This document shows positions 27,010 through 34,067 of a stretch of 64,000 nt of DNA, one piece after another; position 1 is the stretch's first letter, and the number at the start of each line of letters is the position of its first letter. Position numbers and translations under genes: made by a program. Under the pieces are notes generated by a model. That model ran no database searches. It was not told the origin of the DNA and saw only the letters and a program-made list of their open reading frames with translations. The stretch lies in NCBI RefSeq assembly GCF_039535785.1, contig NZ_BAAAXV010000002.1, positions 248,001 through 312,000 of the forward strand. The letters are read 5' to 3'. Source of the stretch: Nonomuraea helvata (GTDB lineage Bacteria > Actinomycetota > Actinomycetes > Streptosporangiales > Streptosporangiaceae).

Positions 27010-27204
27010 GTGAGCGACAACGGTCAGGTGTTAGCGCTCACATCCCTTATGTCCGGTCCACCCAGCGAGCGGCGCCTGGTCAACACCGCCACCGGCGAGG
27101 TCGCCCATGCGGCAAACTGCGGCACCGCCGACGGAGTGGACGTACGACAGTGGAGCCGGCACAACAGCGCCTGCCAGCAGTGGTCCATCCGGCCCGTCTC
27201 CTAG
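27010..27204 (+). pseudogene. C-terminal ricin-type lectin fragment
   Basis: The frame ends with LVNTATGEVAHAANCGTADG and VRQWSRHNSACQQWSI, the last repeat of a ricin-B beta-trefoil carbohydrate-binding module, including the QxW motif. No catalytic domain or signal peptide precedes it, so it looks like the 3' end of a lost secreted glycosidase. Its stop overlaps the ribosome site region of the GH43 gene. Confidence 0.55.
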
Positions 27205-27214
27205 GAGATCCGAC

Positions 27215-28216
27215 ATGTGGAAACGAGCTCTCGCCGTCGCCCTTCTGCTCGCCGCCTCCGTCGTACGACCGGCGCAGGCGACCCCGCCCCTACCCGACCC
27301 CCTCGCCACACCGACCACTCCCCCACCGTCCTATCCCGGGCCGGGCCGCGTGACGGGTGACGTCGGCGTGCACGACCCGAGCGTGGTGAAGAGGCCTGAC
27401 GGCACGTACCTGCTGGTGCACACCGGCAACAACATCGCGATCAAGACTTCCGCCGACAGGACCGCCTGGCGCAACGCCGGCGTGGCCTTCCCCAACGGCG
27501 CGCCGTGGACCACCTCCTACACCGGCGGCAGCGCCAACCTGTGGGCGCCCGACATCTCCTACCGCAACGGGCGGTACTACCTCTACTACTCGGCCTCGAC
27601 GTTCGGCTCGCGCAATTCGGCGATCTTCCTCGCCACCAGCCCCACGGGCGCCTCAGGAACCTGGACCAACCAGGGCCTGATCATCTCCACCACGTCGTCG
27701 AGCACCTACAACGCCATCGACCCCAACCTCGTCGTGGACGCCCAGGGCCGCTGGTGGCTCACCTTCGGGTCCTTCTGGACCGGGATCAAACTCATCCAGC
27801 TCGACCCCGCCACCGGCAAGCGCCTCGGCACCTCGATCACCGGCCTGGCCCAGCGCACCGGCGGCACCACCGCGGTCGAGGCGCCGTTCATCTTCCGGCA
27901 CGGCTCGTACTACTACCTGTGGGTGTCCTTCGACGCCTGCTGCCAGGGTGCGAGCAGCACCTACCGGATCATGGTCGGCCGTTCGGCCGGCATCACCGGC
28001 CCGTACGTGGACCGCAACGGCGTCGCCATGACCTCGGGCGGCGGCACCCAGGTCCTGGCCGGGCACGGCAGCGTCCACGGGCCGGGCCACCAGGCGATGA
28101 TCCCCGACATCGACGCCGAGGTGCTCTTCTACCACTACTACGCCGACAACGGCGCTTCGCTGCTCGGCATCAACCTCCTCGGATACGACAGCGCGGGCTG
28201 GCCCTTCGTCTACTGA
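27215..28216 (+). CDS. Secreted arabinan endo-1,5-alpha-L-arabinosidase (GH43)
   Basis: Extracellular five-bladed beta-propeller hydrolase that cuts the alpha-1,5 backbone of arabinan. It has 333 residues: signal peptide (1-22), proline-rich linker (about 24-44), then the GH43 domain. Catalytic triad: D54 (VHDPSVV, general base), D169 (YNAIDPNLVV, pKa modulator) and E222 (AVEAPFIF, general acid). The C-terminal motif DAEVLFYHYY with its histidine belongs to the calcium-site blade. ATG 27215 has AGGAG upstream. It fits subfamily 5-like endo-arabinanases. The palindrome at 26951 may control it. Confidence 0.93.
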   Translation: MWKRALAVALLLAASVVRPAQATPPLPDPLATPTTPPPSYPGPGRVTGDVGVHDPSVVKRPDGTYLLVHTGNNIAIKTSADRTAWRNAGVAFPNGAPWTTSYTGGSANLWAPDISYRNGRYYLYYSASTFGSRNSAIFLATSPTGASGTWTNQGLIISTTSSSTYNAIDPNLVVDAQGRWWLTFGSFWTGIKLIQLDPATGKRLGTSITGLAQRTGGTTAVEAPFIFRHGSYYYLWVSFDACCQGASSTYRIMVGRSAGITGPYVDRNGVAMTSGGGTQVLAGHGSVHGPGHQAMIPDIDAEVLFYHYYADNGASLLGINLLGYDSAGWPFVY

Positions 28217-28313
28217 TCGCGGGGTGTCACCGGGCATCAAGTGTCGAGGAGTCGTAGCGCCGCCTGGCATCTGGCGATCAACCCGGCGTCGCCTTCCGTC
28301 AGGCGCGTTTGGC

Positions 28314-28802
28314 CTAGCGCCACGAGCGGTCGTAGAGCGTGGCGCTGTCGAGGGTTGAGGGGCCGCCTTCGTCGCCCAGCGTAGGACCGTCGACCGTTTT
28401 GCGGCTGGAGATGAACCGGTGTTTGCCGGTGGAGTCGATTCCCAGATAGATGCCGACGTGGTCGAGGGCTGTGCCGTCGTCCGTGCTGGCGTCCCAGAAC
28501 AGCAGGTCGCCCGTCCGCAGGTCCGCGTAGGACGTGGGTTTGGCCGTGCCACCGTCGATCACGGTGATCCCCGGGGCGTTCTCGTCGGCCATTTGGACGG
28601 CTCGACGGGGAAGGGCGGACTTGCTCAGCGTGTCGCCGATGCCCAGGGAGTAACCGCCGCGGTAGCCAAGGACCATTCTGACGAAACCGGAACAGTCCAG
28701 CGACTCCTTCTGGCGGGCTTCCGAAGCGCAGGCCTGGCTTGGCATTTGTCGGCGAGGCAGCGGGCCTCCAGGCGTCGCTGGAAGCGTTCGGCGAACGTTC
28801 AC
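28314..28802 (-). pseudogene. NlpC/P60 cell-wall hydrolase lacking its N-terminal part
   Basis: The C-terminal catalytic fold is recognisable: LDCSGFVRMVLG with the nucleophilic cysteine, DLRTGDLLFWD, and TALDHVGIYLG with the catalytic histidine. The N-terminal approach to the domain (usual WGG/PYxWGG region and any signal peptide) is absent, replaced by arginine- and proline-rich sequence without a ribosome site. I read it as a 5'-damaged gene for a D,L-endopeptidase. An intact cytoplasmic version is less likely. Confidence 0.6.
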
Positions 28803-28909
28803 GACGCCATCACGCTACGGCCGTAGCGCGGGTCCGCGGGCGATCTACCTTCGCGAGGTCATCTTGACCTGCCTGAGGAGCCTCCCGTGTACCTTCGCCG
28901 TGCCCTGGC

Positions 28910-29233
28910 AAGCTTGGCATTCTTGCCGGCGGCGACTTCGTCAAGGCCGCCGCCGGCATCCCAGGTGTCACCGCGCTGTCTCCCGTGTACGGTTTCCCGC
29001 AGAACGGCAAGATCAACGACCCCGGCTTCCGCTTCTACGTCGACTCGACGATGGTGTCCGAGGCGCACGCGCGTGGCCTGAAGGTCGTCCCCTGGACCTG
29101 CGACGACCCCGCGACCATCGAGGCCCTCATGGACATGGGCATCGATGGACTCATCACGGACTATCCAAACCGAGTCCGACAGATCATGGCTGACCGTGGC
29201 ATGCGACTGCCGAAGGCCTACGCAACGCGCTGA
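28910..29233 (+). pseudogene. C-terminal fragment of a glycerophosphodiester phosphodiesterase
   Basis: From about 28919 the frame reads ILAGGDFVKAAAGIPGVTAL, then STMVSEAHARGLKVVPWTCD and MGIDGLITDYPNRVRQIMAD, the last third of a GDPD TIM barrel. The N-terminal part with the catalytic His-Glu residues is missing. A GAGGAG followed by GTG 28887 starts a different frame (VYLRRALASLAFLPAATS) that looks like a signal peptide, so a deletion plus frameshift may have fused the signal peptide to the end of the gene. Confidence 0.65.
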
Positions 29234-29531
29234 CCCCTCTGAGGTCTTCCCCGGCCTGGCGCGGGGCGCGTCCAGATGCCGAGACCGTGCGGGGAGCAGC
29301 CACGCCGAACGGCATTGTTCACCGAATCGCAACCAAACCTGTGCGGAGGGTCACATCAGCTGCCGTTCGGCCCCCCTCTGACCAGCGGTTCAGTGGCTCG
29401 CTGCCCACTCTCCCCATGCTGGGTCCGCTCCCTTAACGCGGTGATGTGGCGTTTTCGCACCGACTGTGTCATGGCGATCATGCTAGCCTCCTGAGCGGCT
29501 TTTATCCCTCAAAGTAGAACGATGAGGAGTT

Positions 29532-29885
29532 ATGCGAAAGAAACTGGTAGTCGCTGCACTGATGACCGGAATCGCGGGCACGCTCGTCAGCGGCGCGCCC
29601 CCGGCCAACGCAGCCGCCAGCGCCGACGCGAAGCTGAGGTGCGTCACGCACACGACGTGGGTCAAGGGCAACACGCGCTACCTGAAGGTGAGAAACGGCT
29701 GCGCCGGACGCGTCAAGGTCAACATGATCCAGACCGGGCCCGACTCCGGCTACAAGCTCATCAACGCCAAGCGGACGCGCACTTTCGAGGGGGGCAGCGC
29801 GCGCAAGCCGTGCGGCCTGAGGATCTACTACAAGGGCACGCGCTACTACAACAAGCTCTGGAACCCGGTCTGGGGCATTTGCTAA
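29532..29885 (+). CDS. Small secreted disulfide protein, amylase-inhibitor-like spacing
   Basis: A 117-residue precursor with a clear signal peptide (1-28, ending PPANAAA) and a 90-residue basic mature protein with four cysteines. The run CVTHTTWVKGNTRYLKV then NGCAGRVKVNMI recalls the first half of tendamistat-type alpha-amylase inhibitors (CVT...W...NGCA..V.V), but length and second half differ and I cannot claim homology. GAGGAG precedes ATG 29532. It stands alone between relics. Extracellular, function unknown. Confidence 0.75.
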   Translation: MRKKLVVAALMTGIAGTLVSGAPPANAAASADAKLRCVTHTTWVKGNTRYLKVRNGCAGRVKVNMIQTGPDSGYKLINAKRTRTFEGGSARKPCGLRIYYKGTRYYNKLWNPVWGIC

Positions 29886-30014
29886 CCGATAGATCGGCGG
29901 ACCGACCGTTCTCGTGCCCATAGCACTTCCTCCGGCTCGGGCCGCCGACCCACGCCACCCCATCCGGGCCTCCCGGGCGGGGTGGCGCCTGTTTCAGCAA
30001 GGCCCCGATCACTG

Positions 30015-30482
30015 TCAGCTCTCCCGTACCGACCCGTCCGCCGCCACCGTGAGGACAACGTTGGGGCCGCCTTCCCCGCACTCTGGGCCGTTCGGGAAAC
30101 GTCCCTTCGGTGTGACCTCGAGCCTCCGTTCCAGCAGCGGCTTCGCGCGGGCTCCGCGCAGCGTCAGCCGGACCGTCACCGGCCGTTTGGGCAGCCCTGC
30201 GACGTCACCGAACCCGTTCTTCTCGCCGGTCTGCACTTCCTCCGCCCTGCAACTGTCGCCGGAGCAGGTCTCCCTGGCCGCCCGCGTGGACGGCCTCAAC
30301 TCGACGCCGACCTGTTTGCAGGCACCGTCCCAGCACACCTCCATCGTGGCGTCGCTCACCTCGGCGGCGAGCGGCCTTGCGATGTGCAGGGCCACACCGA
30401 CAGGGGTGCCGATCGCGGTACACACCGCCTCGGACGAACAGCCGGCGGCGAGCAGAAGGGTCAGCAAAGCGAGTCGACGCAC
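30015..30482 (-). CDS. Small lipoprotein of unknown function
   Basis: A 155-residue exported lipoprotein: MRRLALLTLLLAAGCSSEA has a short signal peptide and lipobox LAAGC with the lipidated cysteine at 15. The mature part has six further cysteines (VCTA, VCWDGAC, TCSGDSC, ECGEGG) and short beta-strand-like segments. GTG 30482 has AGGAG upstream. I do not recognise the family. It is anchored on the outer face of the membrane. Confidence 0.75.
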   Translation of the reverse strand: MRRLALLTLLLAAGCSSEAVCTAIGTPVGVALHIARPLAAEVSDATMEVCWDGACKQVGVELRPSTRAARETCSGDSCRAEEVQTGEKNGFGDVAGLPKRPVTVRLTLRGARAKPLLERRLEVTPKGRFPNGPECGEGGPNVVLTVAADGSVRES

Positions 30483-30621
30483 ACTCCTCAGACGAACGCC
30501 AGGCGTGCCGGGTTCACCACGAGCGTTCGGTCGGCGCCAGGATGACGCGCCCTCGGTTCACGAGGCGATGTCCTCATGGACGGAGAGGGTGAGGATGAGC
30601 GGTCTGGTGAACGCCGACGGG

Positions 30622-31626
30622 CTACTGCACCGGGTTCCAGCCGTCGCTGCCGGCCAGGTACTTCTGTGGGGTGAAGTTCGCCGCGGTTGCGCTGCTCATC
30701 TGCGGGCGGTCGCTGGTGCCGGTGCTGGCTCCGGCGCCGCTGTTGTTGTATTCGCTGAACCGGCACGTCTTCCAGGAGAAGCCGCCCATGTCCTGCCAGG
30801 CTCCGGTTTGGCGGATGTGCGCGCCCAGCGTCGAGTCGCGGATCAGCACCTGACCGATCGCGTCGGCTGCGCCGCCGGCGTGCCAGCAGCGGCCCAGGGC
30901 GACGGTCCGCGCCGCGGCCGAGCTCGCCAGCGTCGATCTGGTGATCAGGATGCCGTACGGGTTGCGGGAGTTGGTGGCCGCGGCGGTGATGTAGCCGTTG
31001 TTGGTGCTGCCGCGGTCCAGCGAGCGGATGGTCGTGGAGTCGATGACCAGGGCGCCGTTGCCGTAGATGAAGTCAACGGCGCCTTCGATGTAGCTCTGGT
31101 AGACGTACTGGCGGACCTGCGAGCTTCCGGTACCGCCCCAGGACAGGAACGTGTCCTGGTAGCCCAGCAGGCGTACGTTGCGGTAGACCTGCCGGTCGCC
31201 GCCGGCGTACAGGGCCAGTGCCTGACTGTCGTGCGCGGCGTAGGTGTTGGCGATGGTCATTCCCTTGACTGTGGTGTTCCTGGCCATGTTGAGCACGGTC
31301 GCGCTACCCGCGGCACCGGCGGTGGATTGGGGAGTGTTTCCGGTGATCACGACGTCGGTCGCGTTCCCGGTCGTACCCTGCAGGGTGATGCCGGGCTTGC
31401 TCGACGGGACGGACACCTGGCCGTGGTAGGTGCCCGGCTTGATGTTGATGACCGTGTCGGACGAGGCTGCCGCGAGCGCAGCCTGGATGGTGGTGTAATT
31501 TCCGGAGCCGTCAGCCGCCACGGTGATCGTGGTGGCGGCGTGCGCTGGGGTGGTCAGCGCGATGGCGGCCAAGGATAAGGCGGCGACGCCGACCACAGTG
31601 GTGCGGCGTTTGTCCAGCGGCTGCAT
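30622..31626 (-). CDS. Secreted pectin methylesterase (CE8)
   Basis: Right-handed parallel beta-helix esterase that removes methyl groups from homogalacturonan. A 334-residue precursor: signal peptide (1-31, ending TPAHAA), then ITVAADGSGNYTTIQAALAA, the standard CE8 start. Catalytic D158 in LGYQDTFLSW and D185 in GAVDFIYGNG, and the substrate arginine in ALGRCW, are present. ATG 31626 was chosen for the signal peptide; AAAGG lies about 13 bases upstream, and ATG 31641 is a possible alternative. It belongs with the arabinanase and galactanase as a pectin-degrading set. Confidence 0.92.
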   Translation of the reverse strand: MQPLDKRRTTVVGVAALSLAAIALTTPAHAATTITVAADGSGNYTTIQAALAAASSDTVINIKPGTYHGQVSVPSSKPGITLQGTTGNATDVVITGNTPQSTAGAAGSATVLNMARNTTVKGMTIANTYAAHDSQALALYAGGDRQVYRNVRLLGYQDTFLSWGGTGSSQVRQYVYQSYIEGAVDFIYGNGALVIDSTTIRSLDRGSTNNGYITAAATNSRNPYGILITRSTLASSAAARTVALGRCWHAGGAADAIGQVLIRDSTLGAHIRQTGAWQDMGGFSWKTCRFSEYNNSGAGASTGTSDRPQMSSATAANFTPQKYLAGSDGWNPVQ

Positions 31627-31761
31627 GTGTGGACCTTTCATCGATCTTCGGGGATGTTGCCGACGACAGAGATGGCGGGCGGACGGGGCGGTGTAGGCCG
31701 CGCGCCTGGAGCTCTGCCTTTGTCCAGTGCTGGCTGGCGCGGCCGTCACTCGTTCTCGTGA

Positions 31762-31950
31762 TCACGCCTGCCGCGCTGGTGACCGTCCCGGAGCGTTGAA
31801 GTTCCCTTGCTGGTCGCTGTTGCCGTGGTAGTCCCACAGCTGCACCCGCGTACCCGATCCGGCGTTCTTCGGGGCCCTCCGCGCCGGGTTCGCGCGGACG
31901 GTCGAGGGGCTCGTGATGATCAAGTTTCGCCTCGAAGGGCAACAGACCAC
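31762..31950 (-). pseudogene. Ricin-lectin-like fragment upstream of the pectin esterase
   Basis: On the minus strand GSGTRVQLWDYHGNSDQQ with NFN looks like one decayed beta-trefoil repeat. It has no start, no neighbours of the same domain, and the frame changes before the CE8 gene. I report it only as a possible relic of another secreted glycosidase. Confidence 0.3.
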
Positions 31951-32289
31951 GTCAGGCGCTTGCTATCGCTAACATTGTTGTGCGGCTTCCGATGCCTCCT
32001 CATTCAGAGTCGGTGGCGGCGGTGCGCGAGGCGTAGCGAATACCGATGCAGCGGGTCAAGTCAAGGCGCGAGCATTGCCCTGTCGGCGTCTGCGCACCGA
32101 TGTCGGCCCTAAACTGCGGCAGCGTCGCCAGGCAAGCGCCACCGCCGATGAAATGTTCACCGCCACGAACTCGGACAAAGCCCCGCAACAATTCAGCCAG
32201 ACGGTTCCCGAAAGCTACCTCGCTGACTTTTCATCTACACCGCGCCATCTTGCGGATCCGAAGCCTCTGACCCACCCGAAGGTCCGAGG
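31951..32289. other. Gene-free stretch inside the relic zone
   Basis: Several short open frames exist, but none resembles a known protein and composition is less GC-biased at third positions than in neighbouring genes. I see no RNA gene or repeat. It may be older decayed sequence. Confidence 0.4.
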
Positions 32290-32532
32290 CCCTTGCGCAA
32301 CAGCGTCCACGCGCGGGCGGCGGCGACGCGCCGGGCGGGCGCCGGCCTCCTGACCAGGACCGCGGCTGACGCGGTCGGGGAAGTGCCGGTAGAGACTGCC
32401 CTGGCCGACCCCCGCCACGCGGGCGACCATGCTGAGCGGCGCGTCGTAGCCGGCGGCGGCGAAGACCTCGCGCGCCGCCGCGATCAGCGCCGCCCGGTTG
32501 CGCACCGCGGCGCCGGGGCCTCGGTTCGTACT
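32290..32532 (-). pseudogene. TetR regulator, N-terminal fragment
   Basis: The minus strand encodes GPGAAVRNRAALIAAAREVF and SMVARVAGVGQGSLYRHFPD, a complete TetR helix-turn-helix. The likely start codon is lost (GGG where ATG would be, before AGTACGAAC), and homology stops right after the domain at about 32360. It is head-to-head with a gutted P450 gene; this matches a divergent regulator/P450 pair that has decayed. Confidence 0.7.
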
Positions 32533-32544
32533 CCCGCGCCCAGC

Positions 32545-32772
32545 GCTCTGGAGCCGCCGCAGGAGTGGGCCGAGCTGCGTCAGGGCTGTCCCGTGGCGCC
32601 GATCCGGCCGGCCGGCGGCGACCAGGCGCTTGCCCGCACCGAGCTGCAGACCGTGCCCAAGGTGCTGCTCGACCGTCTCCCCACGCTGGAGCTGGCCGTG
32701 CCCGCCGACGCCCTCGCCCGCCACGCTCATGCTGGGCACGGACCTTCTCGCCCGAAAGGCCGGGATTGCTGA
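32545..32772 (+). pseudogene. Cytochrome P450 with about 90% of the gene deleted
   Basis: The frame reads LEPPQEWAELRQGCPVAPIR then GGDQA, the N-terminal 30 residues of a P450, and continues without interruption as LARTELQTVPKVLLDRLPTL and ELAVPADALA, which is the C-terminal L-helix and after. The haem loop, I-helix and K-helix are gone. The junction is near 32628. The deletion kept the frame, but the product cannot bind haem. Confidence 0.7.
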
Positions 32773-32797
32773 TGTCCACCTACGGAATCAGTAACGG

Positions 32798-33274
32798 TCA
32801 CATCTGCTCGTCGAAGGCCCCCGCGTCGAGGCGGATGAAGGTGGCGCCCCCCATGGCCGCGCGGGCGCCGAGAACGTGCCCGTCGCACATCCTCGTCTCC
32901 GTCCCGGCCGGGTCGGTCACCTTCCACGTCACCGGCTCTCGGCACGGCTGACCCAGCCGGTCGTAGTTCCACGTACGGCGGCACACCCGGCACGTGGCGA
33001 CGCCGGCGCGCGAGGAGAGGGTGTTGCCGTGCTCCGGGCAGACACCCCATCCGAAGCCGCACAGCGGCTGGGACCTGAGTCTGGCCAGGTCCTCGGCCGC
33101 GTGCTGCAGGTCCTCGGCTCCTCTGGCCAGCCAGTCCGCCGCGTGCAGGGCGGCCTGGAGGTGGGCTCGCTCGGCCGGTTCGGCCGGGGCGCTGCCGCAG
33201 AGTTCCCTGATCTCGGCGGTGAGCGCCTCGGCGCGGCTCGCGAAGGCACGCAATTGCGCGGGAGTGACGGTCAT
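32798..33274 (-). CDS. Small cysteine-rich (zinc-ribbon-like) protein of unknown function
   Basis: A 158-residue cytoplasmic protein with an N-terminal helical half (1-70) and a C-terminal half with seven cysteines: LCGFGWGVCPEHGNTL, ATCRVCRRTW, GQPC and MCDGH. The CPEH/CRVC pairs look like a zinc ribbon. Related actinomycete proteins share the pattern CPEHG...WDYDRLGxPC...CDGH; their role is unknown. ATG 33274 starts MTVTPAQLRAFAS. It follows the methyltransferase gene on the same strand by 38 bases. Confidence 0.7.
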   Translation of the reverse strand: MTVTPAQLRAFASRAEALTAEIRELCGSAPAEPAERAHLQAALHAADWLARGAEDLQHAAEDLARLRSQPLCGFGWGVCPEHGNTLSSRAGVATCRVCRRTWNYDRLGQPCREPVTWKVTDPAGTETRMCDGHVLGARAAMGGATFIRLDAGAFDEQM

Positions 33275-33312
33275 TCAGGCTTCCATCTCGGGAGGGGACT
33301 GATGGTCATGGG

Positions 33313-34032
33313 TCAGGTCAGGCGGAAGGTGTAGTAGCCGACCGACCGGCCGTCCCTGGTCAGCTCCTGCCGGGCGACGACCTCCACGTCGAAGCCCTGC
33401 TCGTCCATCAGATGCCTGAGGTACGCCAGGTCTCCGGAGCTGCCGAAGAAGATCAGCATTCTGCCCGCCGGGGTGAGATGCTCTCTGGCCTGGCGGAAGA
33501 AGGAGGTCATGGCCCGGTAGTTCTCATCGGTCGTGGCGGCCTCGAGCAGATCGCGCGGGGCGAACCAGCGGAACGGCGGATCGAAGACGATCAGGTCGAA
33601 CCGGCCGTCGACGTCGGCGAACACGTCGCTGAGCCGGACTTCGACCCGGTCGGCGACGCCGTTGCGCTCGGCGTTGCCACGTGCGGCCTCGACAGCCACG
33701 GGATTGATGTCGACCGCCAGCACCTGTTTCGCGGTCGAGGCGGCCAATATGGCGTTGACGCCGCTGCCGGTGCCCATGTCCAGGACGCGGTCTCCCGCCC
33801 GTACCTCGGCCAGGACGGCCTCGCCCAGCAGGTGCGACATCCCCGTGATCGGCTGCACCTGCGGCGGGACGACCAGGGTCGTGCCCAGATAGGTGAACGT
33901 CTGCTCGGCGGCGGCCTCGGCCCTGGCTGCCTGGTAGGCACGCTCGTGCCAGCGGCGGATGAGCTCGGCCTGCTCCGGAGCGACCATGGGGGTGTAGCCG
34001 GCAGGGTGCGGATCTTCCTCGTGGTGACCCAT
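33313..34032 (-). CDS. Class I SAM-dependent methyltransferase, HemK/RsmC-like
   Basis: A 239-residue methyltransferase. Motif I VLDMGTGSGVNAIL binds SAM; motif II LAVDINPVAVEAA; and FDLIVFDPPFRW gives the DPPF motif used by amino- or amide-N methyltransferases (HemK, RsmC, TrmN6 type). The N-terminal segment LGTTLVVPPQVQPITGMS matches the small-domain start. The substrate is not determined by these motifs. It lies between the AfsR-like gene and the cysteine-rich protein on the same strand. Confidence 0.85.
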   Translation of the reverse strand: MGHHEEDPHPAGYTPMVAPEQAELIRRWHERAYQAARAEAAAEQTFTYLGTTLVVPPQVQPITGMSHLLGEAVLAEVRAGDRVLDMGTGSGVNAILAASTAKQVLAVDINPVAVEAARGNAERNGVADRVEVRLSDVFADVDGRFDLIVFDPPFRWFAPRDLLEAATTDENYRAMTSFFRQAREHLTPAGRMLIFFGSSGDLAYLRHLMDEQGFDVEVVARQELTRDGRSVGYYTFRLT

Positions 34033-34067
34033 GACCAGAACCTAGACGATAGCCGCCCCTGCGGAGC

